Below are positions 38,948 through 48,559 of a stretch of 64,000 bases of DNA, in pieces (within the stretch, counting starts at the first letter, position 1; each line of letters starts with the position of its first letter). Source of the DNA: JBICIG01 sp043101605 (GTDB taxonomy: Bacteria; Planctomycetota; Phycisphaerae; Phycisphaerales; UBA1924). A model generated the notes under the pieces. The model saw nothing but the letters and a program-made list of their open reading frames with translations. It had not been told where the DNA came from and searched no databases. The translations under genes and the position numbers were made by a program. The stretch is from contig JBICIG010000090.1 in the NCBI GenBank assembly GCA_043101605.1, forward strand, positions 14,585 to 78,584. The letters are read 5' to 3'.

Positions 38948-39267
38948 CGTCAACTCCTGTCTGTTCGACGGCTCGCCCGAAGCCGGACGACCCAGCCCTC
39001 CGACACCCGGGCGTCATCCCTTCACGATCGGTCGGCACGCCCGCCCGGGCCATCCAGCCCCAGCGGAGCGGAAGCCCGATTCGACCACCCCGACACCGGC
39101 GTCATCCACACGGAGAGTGTAAACCCCTCGCCGCGTCCTCCTCTGACTGATACCGGCGAAATCCGCCGCCGGTTCGCGCCAATCCGCAGACCCAAACATC
39201 CTCAAAACAAACAGGGCGGATCCAGCGACCCGCCCCATCCGTGGAGTCCGTGTATCCCGGCGTGGGA
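38948..39267. other. Intergenic region, 320 bp
   Basis: The region between the DUF1573 operon start and the glutamate dehydrogenase 3' end has the gdh terminator at its right-hand end (39203-39235). A TACACT box on the minus strand (39116-39121) could be a -10 element for the DUF1573 operon, but no matching -35 is visible. Confidence 0.35.
39203..39235 (-). terminator. Intrinsic terminator of glutamate dehydrogenase gene
   Basis: On the minus strand GGGCGG and CCGCCC (39230-39235 and 39214-39219) pair around a 10-nt loop and are followed by TGTTTGTTTTG, a T-rich tail. It begins about 32 bp past the gdh stop codon. Confidence 0.65.
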
Positions 39268-40524
39268 TCACCCGCCCTTGAAGAACCGCTGCGTGCCGGT
39301 CGCCTCGAGCGCCTCGGCCAGCCGATCCAGCGCGTGCACATACGCCGCGGTCCGCATCGGGATGTCCCGCGATTCCTTCAGGTTGAAGACCGCGTCGAAC
39401 TCCGACGCCATCTTCCGCTGCAGCCGCTGGTGAACCTCGTCGAGGTCCCAGTAGAACCCGCTCTTGTTCTGCGTCCACTCGAAGTAGCTCACCGATACGC
39501 CGCCCGAGTTGGCCAGGATGTCGGGGATCACCAGCACGCCGTTCCTGTGCAGGATCTCGTCGGCCGCCGAGGTCGTCGGCCCGTTGGCCAGTTCCAGCAC
39601 CGCCTTGGCCGAGATCTTCGAAGCGTTCTGGTCGGTGATGACATTCTCGAGCGCGGCGGGCACGAGCAGATCGACCTCGAGCTCGAGGAGTTCCTCGTTC
39701 GAGACGCTCTTCCCGCCCATCGCCGTCACGCTGCCCTTGGTCGCCTTGGTCTCGCTCAGCGACGCGACATCGAACCCGTCTGGGTTGTACACGCCGCCCT
39801 TGGAGTCGCTCGCCGCCACGAGCTTGTATCCCCGGTCGGCCGCGAAGTGCGCAAAGTGCTGCCCGGCGTTCCCGTACCCCTGGATCGCCACGCGGATCTC
39901 GCTCGGCTTCCAGCCCCACTTCTTCTCGAGCTCGAGGATCTGGTAGAACCCGCCCCGCGCCGTCGCGTCGTCACGCCCCAGCGAGCCCCCCAGAGCGATC
40001 GGCTTGCCCGTGATCACCGCCGGCGAGCGCTGCCCGACGATCGTCGAGTACTCGTCCATCATCCACGCCATCACCGTCGCGTTGGTGTACACATCCGGCG
40101 CGGGCACATCCGTGTCGGGCCCGATGAACGGCGCGATCTGCCGGATCAGCCCCCGGCTCACCCGCTCGAGCTCCAGCTTCGACATCTCCTTGGGGTTGCA
40201 GATCACCCCGCCCTTGCCGCCGCCGAAAGGCAGCCCCGCCGCCGCGCACTTGAAGGTCATCCAGAACGCCAGCGCCTTCACCTCGTCCTTCGAGACCTGC
40301 GGGTGGAACCGGATCCCGCCTTTGGCCGGGCCCCGCACCGTCGAGTGCTGGCACCGGAACCCGCGGAAGACCTCCAGCCGACCGTCGTCCATCCGCACCG
40401 GGATCGAAACCTCAATCAACCGCTGCGGCTCGCGAAGCTGCGCCACCGTCTCCGGGGCGGCTTTCGAATGCTCCGCGGCGAGCTCCAGACGCTTGACGGC
40501 TTCCTCGTAAATCCCTGCGGCCAT
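39268..40524 (-). CDS. gdhA: Glu/Leu/Phe/Val dehydrogenase (glutamate dehydrogenase)
   Basis: The 418-aa enzyme interconverts glutamate and 2-oxoglutarate plus ammonia with NAD(P). It has VRGPAKGGIRFHP, the substrate Lys in CAAAGLPFGGGKGG, the catalytic DVPAPDVYTN, the Rossmann VAIQGYGNAGQHFA and the C-terminal ANGPTTSAADEIL and PDILANSGGVSVSYFEW. The length and motifs fit the small hexameric class; the cofactor cannot be fixed. GGAG lies 7 nt before the ATG at 40524. It is monocistronic, with its own terminator. Confidence 0.94.
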   Translation of the reverse strand: MAAGIYEEAVKRLELAAEHSKAAPETVAQLREPQRLIEVSIPVRMDDGRLEVFRGFRCQHSTVRGPAKGGIRFHPQVSKDEVKALAFWMTFKCAAAGLPFGGGKGGVICNPKEMSKLELERVSRGLIRQIAPFIGPDTDVPAPDVYTNATVMAWMMDEYSTIVGQRSPAVITGKPIALGGSLGRDDATARGGFYQILELEKKWGWKPSEIRVAIQGYGNAGQHFAHFAADRGYKLVAASDSKGGVYNPDGFDVASLSETKATKGSVTAMGGKSVSNEELLELEVDLLVPAALENVITDQNASKISAKAVLELANGPTTSAADEILHRNGVLVIPDILANSGGVSVSYFEWTQNKSGFYWDLDEVHQRLQRKMASEFDAVFNLKESRDIPMRTAAYVHALDRLAEALEATGTQRFFKGG

Positions 40525-40612
40525 GGACGGTCTCCATTTCAAAGACAGGCAAAGACATTTGCGGACGATCGCACAGGTTATCGCCCTCCTCCCGCCCGAG
40601 CGGCCCGCCAGA

Positions 40613-43600
40613 TCAATCCGCCGACAACTCCCGCACCCGGACGCCCCGGAACCGCACCTCCAGCGGGTCGGCCAGCCCGCCCACCCCGTGCACCTGGAAC
40701 CCAATCCGCCCGCGCCCCCGCGCCGCGTCGAACACCTCCGCCGCCGGCACCCCGTTGATCCAGGTCCGGATCACCGGCCCGACCGCCACCACCCGGAACT
40801 CGTTCCACTCCCCCCGCCGGAACGCCCGCCGCGCCGACGCCGACGCGTGCAGCGGGTGCAGCCAACCCCGCCCGCGCTCGTCATAGATCCCCCCGCTGTA
40901 CGCCCGATCGCTCGGGTCCAGCTCGATCTGGTACCCCTTCAGCCCCCCCGCCCGGTTCTCGAACCCGCCGATCACTTCGCTGCGGATCTGCACCCCCGAG
41001 TTCAGCCGCGGGTCGACCCTTGCCTCGTAGATCAGCTCGAAGTCGCCGAACGCCGTGCGGGGCACGAAGAAGGTGTTGGGCGTGTCCGGCGCGGTCGTTC
41101 CGACCAGTTCCCCGTCGCGGAGATCGAACGCGGCCTCCCCGCCGCGCACGACCCAATGGATCGTCTCGTCGAACAGGTTCCGCCACGCCCCCGCGCGCGC
41201 CTCGCCGCGTTCTTCCAACGGCTTGATCCACACATTGCGGTAGCGCACCGGGCCCTCTGCCGCCGACGCATGATCCTGCAGCCGCAGCGGCCCGATCTGG
41301 AAGTCCACCCCTTCGTGCGCTTGCTCGCCGCGCGCGACGCTCGCGCCGGTCGGCGCCGGCACCGCGACATCGTCGTGAATCAGCACGCCGTTCCAGTACA
41401 CCGTCAATCGCGCATCGGCCACCTTTTCCCCGTCCCGGAACCGGGGCGAACGGAACCAGATGTCGTACGCCTGCCATTGCCCGGGCCCGGCCGACGCGTT
41501 CCGGTCCGCCGCCTTGATCCCGTAGATCGCCCCGGCTTCGTTGATCGCGGGCGCCCGCTCCGGATCCCCCGCCGGCGTCCCCAGCACCTGGATCTCGTAG
41601 CGCTCGTGCAGGTACACCCCCGAGTTCCCCGCCATCTGCCCCGCGCCGCCGGGCGGGCTCAACCACTCCAGGTGGATCCGCGCATCCCCGAAGCTCGTCG
41701 TCGACACCAGGTCCCCCGACCCGAACCCCACCGCCATCCCCTCGCCCAGCCCGCGCCCAAGTTCCATCAGGTCGTCCTGCGACAGCGCCTTGGGCGGAAA
41801 CGCCTTCCCGTCATAACGCATCACCGCCGACGACCCCGCTCCGATCATCGTCACCGCTCCCGCCGGCGGCAGCACGCCCACGCCGACCGCACCCGGCTCG
41901 ATCGCCTTGCCAGCGATCGACGACCGCGCCGGCTCATGCGCGCGCGGGATCGCGTTGAGCGTGTACCACGCCTCGGTCGACCAGATCGCCTCGCCGCGCT
42001 CGCTCACCGGGTCCGTCCGCAGGTGGTAGCACCGCCCGGTCTCCAGCCCCGCGACCTCGATCCGCACCCGCCGACCATCATCGCTCGGCACCGCGCGCAC
42101 CACTTCGTGCGCGCGCTCGTCGATCTTCGGCCCACCGTACGCCGCCGTCGGCTCGTATGCCCACGACCGCACAAGGTAGTTCACCGGCCGCGCCAGCCAC
42201 GCGCGCTCCACCGGCTCGGTGAACTCGAACTCGAAACCCGTGGGCGTCGCGCGCACCGCGAGCATCTCGAACACGCGCGCGCCATTCGGCGTCAGCCGCT
42301 GCAGCCCGAACTGCGTCCCCTCCCAGTTCCAGTTGCCTCCCGCCCCGATCCCGCCGACCACCAGCGACCCGTCCGGCGCCCACGCCATCCGGTTCACGCC
42401 GGATTCGAGCCCCTGCGTGAACCGGAACAGCGCCCCCTGCAACTGCCCGTTGACGCGCTCGAGCGCCACCCGCCGGATCCCGCCGGCGGTCAGTTCCCCG
42501 ACCAGCACCTGCCCCGCATACGGGCCGCCCTCGATCACCACCGGCTCGGTCGGCGAGTTCACCACCTCGTTCTGAGGCAGGAACACCGCCGCCGGCGTGC
42601 GCACGCGATCGGCATGCACACTCGGGTGCCCGCCGTCGGGGAACCGATCGGCGAGCCTCGGCACGAACCGCGTCCAGTTGTAATGCCCGTAGAACCGGCC
42701 CGGGATCACCTCGGCCAGTTGGCTCGTGGGCATCCAGGTCCCCTGGTTGTCCAGGTAGATCATCGTCCCGTCGGGCAGCAGCCCCAGACCGTTGGGCGTG
42801 CGGAACCCGCCGGCGACCACGCGCGTGTCGCCCGTCTCGAGGTCGATCTCGATCAGCCCGCCCCGCATCGGCCCGTTCGAGCCCGAGTTGGTCTCCATTC
42901 CCTCCCACCCGGGCGGGGCCATCGCCGTCGAGAGCGCCGTGTAGAGCTTGCCTTTCCGATGCACCAGCCCGAACGAGAACTGGTGGTAGTTCCACCCCTC
43001 CCAGCCCTCGCCGACGATCTCGTGCGTCTCGAAGTAGCCGTCGCCATCAGCGTCGGTCAGCCGCTCGACCGCCCGCCGATGCGCGACATAGAGGTCGCCG
43101 TCGACGACGCACATCCCCGTCGGCTCGTACAGCCCCGTCGCGACCTCTCGCACCCGGATCGCCGCCGGGTCCGCCGCGTCCCAGTGCTCGATCTCCAGCA
43201 GCACATCCGGCGGCTTGCTGTCGATGTCGGGCAGTTCGCGGTCGTCCCGTTGCAGCGGGTCGAAGGTGCCGATGATCAGCCGCCCGTCGGGCAGGAAGGT
43301 CATCGCGCCGACCTTGGGCTCGAACCCCTCCGGGCGGATCGTGCTCAGCGTCCAACCCGGGTGCACGCCCGTCAGCGGCGAGCCGTCCCCCGCCCGCCGA
43401 CCGTCCTCAACCCGCTTGAAGCCCGGCGAGGTCACGCGCGTCAGGTCGCGCTCCGTGCGGACGAACGGGGCCGCGACCACCTCGAACGAATCAGCCCCCG
43501 GACGCTTCCACTCCAGCCGCAGCGCCCGATTGCCCACATGGTCGAAGTGCTCGATCCGGAACGGGTGCGCTCCCGCCTCGAGGACCACCTCGGCGCTCTC

Positions 43601-43975
43601 CCGGGTCGTCGCGCTGTGCCGGCCATCGTGATCGACCACCAGCGCCCGCCCGATCAACAGCCGCGACCCGTCGTCGCTGGTCAGCCGGAAGACATGCCCG
43701 CCTCCGCGCTCGACGAGCAGTTCGCCCGTCACGATCGAAACGAACGGCGGCTCGGTCCCGCCGAACCCATCGCCCGCGAAATCGATCGCCGGGCGGAGCT
43801 CATCGAAATTGGGCGTCTGCCCGGATGCGATCCGCGGGATCCGCTCCGGCGGCGACTCGACGCGGTAGACCCGAAGCGTCACGCCCGGGTCGAACGCGTC
43901 CTGGGCGCCGGCGGGGAAGCAGACCGCCGCCGCGAGGACCGCGACGACGCCGATGATCGAGGTTGGGAGTTTCAC
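40613..43975 (-). CDS. Secreted PA14 / sugar-dehydrogenase-like propeller / double DUF1080 protein
   Basis: The 1120-aa protein has a signal peptide (ending FPAGAQD), a PA14-like domain (about 30-165: FRLTSDDGSRLLIGR, DHDGRH), and a PQQ sugar-dehydrogenase-like beta propeller (about 195-560: TFLPDGRLIIGTF, GLYEPTGMCVVDG, FRTPNGLGLLPDGTMIY). Next come a connecting beta region and two DUF1080 (3-keto-glucoside hydrolase-like) domains (about 760-935 and 940-1118), each with NSGV. Similar multidomain proteins are a planctomycete speciality linked to polysaccharide degradation. No heme-binding CxxCH is present. It is monocistronic, upstream of the tRNA gene. Confidence 0.87.
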   Translation of the reverse strand: MKLPTSIIGVVAVLAAAVCFPAGAQDAFDPGVTLRVYRVESPPERIPRIASGQTPNFDELRPAIDFAGDGFGGTEPPFVSIVTGELLVERGGGHVFRLTSDDGSRLLIGRALVVDHDGRHSATTRESAEVVLEAGAHPFRIEHFDHVGNRALRLEWKRPGADSFEVVAAPFVRTERDLTRVTSPGFKRVEDGRRAGDGSPLTGVHPGWTLSTIRPEGFEPKVGAMTFLPDGRLIIGTFDPLQRDDRELPDIDSKPPDVLLEIEHWDAADPAAIRVREVATGLYEPTGMCVVDGDLYVAHRRAVERLTDADGDGYFETHEIVGEGWEGWNYHQFSFGLVHRKGKLYTALSTAMAPPGWEGMETNSGSNGPMRGGLIEIDLETGDTRVVAGGFRTPNGLGLLPDGTMIYLDNQGTWMPTSQLAEVIPGRFYGHYNWTRFVPRLADRFPDGGHPSVHADRVRTPAAVFLPQNEVVNSPTEPVVIEGGPYAGQVLVGELTAGGIRRVALERVNGQLQGALFRFTQGLESGVNRMAWAPDGSLVVGGIGAGGNWNWEGTQFGLQRLTPNGARVFEMLAVRATPTGFEFEFTEPVERAWLARPVNYLVRSWAYEPTAAYGGPKIDERAHEVVRAVPSDDGRRVRIEVAGLETGRCYHLRTDPVSERGEAIWSTEAWYTLNAIPRAHEPARSSIAGKAIEPGAVGVGVLPPAGAVTMIGAGSSAVMRYDGKAFPPKALSQDDLMELGRGLGEGMAVGFGSGDLVSTTSFGDARIHLEWLSPPGGAGQMAGNSGVYLHERYEIQVLGTPAGDPERAPAINEAGAIYGIKAADRNASAGPGQWQAYDIWFRSPRFRDGEKVADARLTVYWNGVLIHDDVAVPAPTGASVARGEQAHEGVDFQIGPLRLQDHASAAEGPVRYRNVWIKPLEERGEARAGAWRNLFDETIHWVVRGGEAAFDLRDGELVGTTAPDTPNTFFVPRTAFGDFELIYEARVDPRLNSGVQIRSEVIGGFENRAGGLKGYQIELDPSDRAYSGGIYDERGRGWLHPLHASASARRAFRRGEWNEFRVVAVGPVIRTWINGVPAAEVFDAARGRGRIGFQVHGVGGLADPLEVRFRGVRVRELSAD

Positions 43976-44021
43976 GCCCCGAGCCTAGCAGACGGGCCGG
44001 TCGGCACGGACGGGCGGGGAA

Positions 44022-44094
44022 AGCCACCTACTGGACTCGAACCAGCGACCTGAGCTTTACGAAAGCTCCGCTCTACCAACTGAGCTAAGGTGGC
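44022..44094 (-). tRNA. tRNA-Thr (anticodon CGU)
   Basis: A full cloverleaf folds on the minus strand. The acceptor arms GCCACCT/AGGTGGC pair over 7 bp. The D-arm is GCTC...GAGC. The anticodon stem is GAGCT/AGCTC with loop TTCGTAA, so the anticodon is CGT. The T-arm GCTGG/CCAGT carries TTCGAGT. The discriminator is T, and CCA is not encoded. It decodes ACG Thr codons. It lies 46 bp from the DUF1080 protein start and 106 bp downstream of the Bat operon. Confidence 0.95.
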
Positions 44095-44200
44095 GTGCCG
44101 GAAGTATCGGCGCTCGCCCGCCCGCTTTCAAGCCGGGGCGAAACCCCCCTCCCATCCACCCGTCCAACCGAGTTCGCCCGAGCCGGTGTCGCCGGGACCG

Positions 44201-45067
44201 TCAGTCGGCGAACACCCGCTCGACCGCCTCCACGCCATCGAGGGGGATCCAGGTCTCGCGGTCGTCGGCGAGCGCTACCCGGGCCCAACCGTCCCGCGTC
44301 TCGAGCAGCCGGACTTCCACGCCCGCCGGCAGGGGGTCGGTGAAGCTCGCGTCGTAGACCTCGGCGCTCGGCCCGTTGCGACCCACCACGCCCTCGGGCG
44401 CGACGACCACCGCCTCGCCGGCACGCGTCAGCAGCGAGTGCTCGAACCACAGGAGCGCCAGCCCCAGCACCGCGACGGTCGCCAGCGGCACGACCGTGCG
44501 CACGCCGCCCGTCGGCAGCCCCAGCACCCGCGCCGCCGCGAGCACCCACAGACCCGCGTAGCACACCACGACGATCCCCACGACCCACCCGCGCCCGATC
44601 TGCCCGCGCCACGCGAGCATCACCGCGCGCACCCGTTCGGCGGCGCTGGGTCGCAGCGCCGCGCCCACCCGTGCCCGCGCCGCCGCCAGCGCCTGCTGCA
44701 CCCGCGCGTTGGTCGGGGTCAGGCGCTCGGCCCGCTTGAACGCGAGCACCGCGCGGCCCGTGTCCCCCGCGAGCAGGTAGGTGTTCCCGAGGTTGGCAAA
44801 GAGCCTGGCGTTCACCACGCCGTGCTCGTCGATCACCCGCTCGAGCGCCGCGGCCGATTCCTGGTACCGGGCGCGGGCGAGCGCAGGGTCGCGATCCCCG
44901 ACCTCCAGCGCCGCGTCGAACCGCTCGGCGGCCCGATCCACCAGCGCCCGCGGCGACATCCCGGAATCATCGCCCTGCGCGCGCGCCGCACCGGACCACG
45001 CCGCGATCCCCACGATCGCGACGAGCGCGAGCCAGCACCGCCGCATCATGCCGGTTGGACGGATCAT
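44201..45067 (-). CDS. BatE-like protein: TPR region, membrane helices, SH3-like domain
   Basis: The 288-aa protein has a signal or anchor (RRCWLALVAIVGIAAWSGAARAQ), a TPR-like region (about 35-120: LFANLGNTYLLAGDTGRAVLAFKRAERLTPTN), two membrane helices (about 155-205) and a C-terminal SH3-like domain (VVGRNGPSAEVYDA ... GWARVALADDRETWIPL). BatE-type proteins close aerotolerance operons. The ATG at 45067 overlaps the BatD stop as ATGA. It is the last gene of the eight-gene MoxR-Bat operon. Confidence 0.8.
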   Translation of the reverse strand: MIRPTGMMRRCWLALVAIVGIAAWSGAARAQGDDSGMSPRALVDRAAERFDAALEVGDRDPALARARYQESAAALERVIDEHGVVNARLFANLGNTYLLAGDTGRAVLAFKRAERLTPTNARVQQALAAARARVGAALRPSAAERVRAVMLAWRGQIGRGWVVGIVVVCYAGLWVLAAARVLGLPTGGVRTVVPLATVAVLGLALLWFEHSLLTRAGEAVVVAPEGVVGRNGPSAEVYDASFTDPLPAGVEVRLLETRDGWARVALADDRETWIPLDGVEAVERVFAD

Positions 45068-46857
45068 GCTTCGCTCCTCGGGCGGAGCCCCTCGAGGGCG
45101 CGGCGTGCCGCGTCGGCGCTGACGCGCTGCTCGCTCCCGGCGTAGCACGCCTCGGCGCAGGTGTTCAGCACTGTGCGCACGGGCTCGAGCGAGGCGGGCT
45201 CGTGCGCCGCGCCGAGCATCTCCAGGCACTCGGCGTCGGTCAGCGAGCCGGGCTCACGCCCGAACCGGTCGGCGACGAAGCCGCGGATCGCCGAAGCGAT
45301 CTGCGCGGGGTCGTCTCCCGAGCGAGCGAGGCGCTGGCGGGCCCGCGCCCCCGCCGCACGCCGCCGACGCGCACGACGCTGCCGATCCGAACCGATCCAG
45401 ACCCCCCGCGCGCAGCACGCGAACAACGCCGGCGGGCCCGCCGCCACCGCGACCCAGCCCGTCGTCGAGAGCCTCGGCAGCGGATCGGGCGATTCCTGCA
45501 CCAGCAGTTCGTCCGGATCGTCGTAATTGGCGCGCACGCTCGCGGGCGCATCGAGCAGGTCGAGCGTCGGCACGGGCTCGCCGCCGGCACCGATCTCGGC
45601 GTCCTCGATCGTGACCTGCTCGGTCGGCTCGACCGAGAGCGGGACCGCCTCGGCCCGCGCGACGCGATACTCACGCAGCGCCGTGTCGAACCACGCGAGT
45701 TCCAGCGCGGGGATCTCCGTCACCGCGTCGCTCCGCGCGCGCACCACGGTGCGCCAGATCGACTCGGTCGCCGAGCGTTCGACCAGCTCCCACCCGTCCG
45801 GGCTGAGCTTGAGCCCGTCGGCAAAGCCGGGCTGACGCTCCAGCGGCGGCGGGTCGACGCGCCCGATCGGCTCGTCGGCGCGCACACGGGCGAGCAGTTC
45901 GATCGGATCGCCCACGCGCACCGCCGTCGGCTCAACCGAGACCTCGATCGTCGGCGGCGTCGCGGTGACCAGCCCGGCAAAGTGGGGCGGGCGGCCGGCG
46001 GTCGGGAGCGGGCGGATGTCGATCTCGATCGGCTCGGACTCGGCGAGCCGGCGCACGACGCGGGAGGTGCGCCCCGTTCCCTCGATCCGGTCGAACGCCA
46101 TGGTCAGCGGTCCGAGGCGCAGCGTGCCTTGCTCGTCGGCGACGACGATGCGGTCGAAGACGATCGAGAGCCCCTGCGAGCCCGCCCGCGGGTCCTGCAC
46201 GACGCCGGTGATCATCTCGCCGTCGGGCGTCGGGAGTCGGAACTGCTCGGTCGCCTGGCCCAGCCAGGATCGGTCGGCCGGCTCGAAGACGCGGGCGGAA
46301 CCCTCGACCAGCGTGCCGCTGAGCGAGGGCGAACGCACGACCCGCCAGTCGGGCAGGATCCACGCGACGCGCACGCGGATCGGCTCGCCGACGAACGCCG
46401 ATTCTACCGACGGCTCGATGACGAGCGGCTCGGTGTCGGATCGCTCGGGCTCGAGGACGGTGATGGTGGTGGGGGGCGCCTGGTAGGGCTGCCCGTTGAC
46501 GCGGACGGTCGTGCCGGGGATTTCGTAGACGCCCGCGCGCACCGGGCTGACGCGGAAGTTGACATCGACGCTGTCGGGCCCGGTGTCCTGCCGACGCCCG
46601 TTGAGGATCAGCGTCGGCGCGGGGTGCACGACGGTGCCGGCGGGCGTGATCGAAACGCCCTCGACCGGGGGTGGCGTGTCCGCCTGCGCCTGGAGCGTTC
46701 CCTCGACGGTGATTGTCAGGACGGCTCGGTCGCCGAGATACACGGTGCGCGGCTCGACCTGCGACGAGACCTTGACCTCGCCTCGCTGCGCGCGCGCCAC
46801 GCCCGCGAACGCGAGCGTCGCGAGGAGAAACCAGAGAACGCCGGGTCGATGCATCAC
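45064..46857 (-). CDS. batD: BatD-family protein
   Basis: The 597-aa protein has a signal peptide (ending AGVARAQ), extended beta-rich repeats typical of BatD (VEPRTVYLGDRAVLTITVEG; VSPVRAGVYEIPGTTVRVNGQPY; IRVRVAWILPDWRV), a membrane helix (about 475-495) and a cytoplasmic tail with Arg-rich stretch and a helical domain. BatD is part of the membrane complex of MoxR-associated vWA proteins linked to oxygen tolerance in Bacteroides; its molecular role is unsettled. Both ends overlap neighbours by 4 bp. Confidence 0.85.
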   Translation of the reverse strand: MMHRPGVLWFLLATLAFAGVARAQRGEVKVSSQVEPRTVYLGDRAVLTITVEGTLQAQADTPPPVEGVSITPAGTVVHPAPTLILNGRRQDTGPDSVDVNFRVSPVRAGVYEIPGTTVRVNGQPYQAPPTTITVLEPERSDTEPLVIEPSVESAFVGEPIRVRVAWILPDWRVVRSPSLSGTLVEGSARVFEPADRSWLGQATEQFRLPTPDGEMITGVVQDPRAGSQGLSIVFDRIVVADEQGTLRLGPLTMAFDRIEGTGRTSRVVRRLAESEPIEIDIRPLPTAGRPPHFAGLVTATPPTIEVSVEPTAVRVGDPIELLARVRADEPIGRVDPPPLERQPGFADGLKLSPDGWELVERSATESIWRTVVRARSDAVTEIPALELAWFDTALREYRVARAEAVPLSVEPTEQVTIEDAEIGAGGEPVPTLDLLDAPASVRANYDDPDELLVQESPDPLPRLSTTGWVAVAAGPPALFACCARGVWIGSDRQRRARRRRAAGARARQRLARSGDDPAQIASAIRGFVADRFGREPGSLTDAECLEMLGAAHEPASLEPVRTVLNTCAEACYAGSEQRVSADAARRALEGLRPRSEA

Positions 46858-48542
46858 CAGTCTCGCTCCACGGGGGTCACGCCCCGGATGGTCCGCTGTT
46901 GGTACGCCTCGCGCATCTCGCGCTCGCGCTGCTCGCGATCGAGGAGCGCCTCGACGAGCGGATCGGTGGGGTTCTGCGATTCCTGCCGCCCGCCGCTGCC
47001 CTCCTGCGGGTTGCCCTGCTCGGCGGGGTCCTGATTCTGCGGACGCTGACGGGGCTGGGCGCGTGCGAGTTGCTCGGCGGCGCGTCGGATCTGCTCGGCC
47101 GCCCGCTCCTGCGCTTCGCGCTGCTGTTGCTCGTCCTGCTGCTGCATCGCTTCGAGCGCGCGCTGCTGCTCGCGCTCGGCCTGGTCGAGGGCTTCGGCGG
47201 CGCGCTCGGCCGCTTCGCGGTCGCCGACGGTCAGCCCACGCTCGAGCGCCTCGCGGAGCTTCTCCCGCGCCCGGGCGACGCGTTCGTTGAGCGAGAGTTG
47301 CTCCTGGGGCTCCTGCGGGCCCCGGTCCGCGCCGCCGGCGGGCGTGGGTTGGCTCTGCGGCGACGGCGCGCCGCCGCTTGGCGAGTCTTCCTCGGTTGCG
47401 GACTCGCCGGGCTGGGGCTGATCGGCCGCGCCGGTGCTCTGGTCCGAGGGCTCGCGCGGCTGGCTCGACGGGTCCGTCGGCGGGGGCTGGGGTTCGGAGC
47501 GCGGCGACTCGCCCGGATTCTCCCCGCCGCTGGGCGGGGACTGCGCCGACGGCTCGCCCGACGCGGGCTGCTCGCCCTGCGCCTGCGGTGGCTGCGATTG
47601 CCCTGACTCAGGTTCCCCGGGCTTCGTTTCGCTGGTCCGGGGTTCGCCCGGCTGGGGCGATCCGGACGGCTGCGTTTCGCCGCCCGAAGGTTGCCCGCCC
47701 TGCGGATCCGACTCCGTCGGCTGGCTCGCCGACCCGCCGCCCTGCGATTGCGATGCATCTCCCTGCTGACTCCCGGGCTGATCGGAAGTCGGCCCGACCG
47801 GGCCCGAGGGCGCGTTCAGGTCGGTCTGCGGCTCGCCATGCTGATCGGACGGATCCGAAGGCTGATCCGGCGGCGGACTCTGCGCCGAGCCGTCCTGCGG
47901 CGGGCTCTGTGACGGATCGCTCGGCGGCTCGCTGGCGCCCGGCTGCTCGCTCGGCCGGGGCGAGTCCTCGCCCGGCGATTGGTCCCCGCCCGGGTCCTGC
48001 TGATTCGCCAACTCGTCGAGTTCCTCGGCGAGTTTCAACTGATCGCGGATGAGCTGGATCGACTCGCGCACGATCTCGACATTGCGTGCCGCCTGCTCCT
48101 GCGTGGGGTCGATGCGGTACGCGGCTTTGAACGCGCGAGCGCTCTCGGTCAGGGCGGCGATCGCGTCGTAGGGGTGCTCGGCGACCATGGACGCGCCGTT
48201 GGCATAGAGCGCGTGCCCGAGGTTGAAACGCGCGCGGTAACGCATCGCGTCGTCGCGGGCGAGCCGATCGGCCTCGCGGAACGCGGGGGCCGCGAGCGCG
48301 AACGAGCCGTCGGCGGCGTACGCGCACCCCTTGTTGAACTCGATCTCGGCGAGCGGCGCTTCGAGCCGATCCGCCGCGTCGTTGTAGAACTCGACGGCGG
48401 TCTCGTAGAGCCGGTCTCGGTACAGGTCGTTCCCGTGCTCGAACATATCCCTGTGCCGCTGCGCCAGCGCCGGCGACGCGAGCGTCGACAGCGCGACCGC
48501 CAGCGAGGCGGCCCGGACGAGATGGTGCGTGTTGGTCGGCAT
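46854..48542 (-). CDS. BatC-like TPR protein with long low-complexity domain
   Basis: The 562-aa protein has a signal peptide (ending ASPALAQ), a TPR-like N-terminal part (about 30-165), a ~250-residue Pro/Ser/Gln/Gly-rich disordered segment (about 180-430; repeats of QPSG, PGEP and QSP), and a Glu/Gln/Arg-rich coiled coil (about 440-520). TPR BatC proteins usually end soon after the repeats, so the low-complexity part is an enlargement. Its stop overlaps the batD start by 4 bp. It begins 17 bp after the upstream vWA gene. Confidence 0.8.
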   Translation of the reverse strand: MPTNTHHLVRAASLAVALSTLASPALAQRHRDMFEHGNDLYRDRLYETAVEFYNDAADRLEAPLAEIEFNKGCAYAADGSFALAAPAFREADRLARDDAMRYRARFNLGHALYANGASMVAEHPYDAIAALTESARAFKAAYRIDPTQEQAARNVEIVRESIQLIRDQLKLAEELDELANQQDPGGDQSPGEDSPRPSEQPGASEPPSDPSQSPPQDGSAQSPPPDQPSDPSDQHGEPQTDLNAPSGPVGPTSDQPGSQQGDASQSQGGGSASQPTESDPQGGQPSGGETQPSGSPQPGEPRTSETKPGEPESGQSQPPQAQGEQPASGEPSAQSPPSGGENPGESPRSEPQPPPTDPSSQPREPSDQSTGAADQPQPGESATEEDSPSGGAPSPQSQPTPAGGADRGPQEPQEQLSLNERVARAREKLREALERGLTVGDREAAERAAEALDQAEREQQRALEAMQQQDEQQQREAQERAAEQIRRAAEQLARAQPRQRPQNQDPAEQGNPQEGSGGRQESQNPTDPLVEALLDREQREREMREAYQQRTIRGVTPVERDW

Positions 48543-48559
48543 GGTTCCGGCTCCTTCGG

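Noticed and set aside
39116..39144. Promoter for the DUF1573 operon
   Set aside because: A TACACT box exists, but the expected -35 position reads AGAGGA, so no promoter could be supported.
43980..43990. CTAG scarcity as a second avoided word
   Set aside because: I noticed only one CTAG in the left part (about 43,986) and several in the right part, but CTAG is rare in many bacteria, so it is weak evidence alone.
40523..44053. Plus-strand ORF (1176 aa) opposite the DUF1080 protein
   Set aside because: Arg/Pro/His-rich shadow; the minus strand has a signal peptide and recognisable domains.
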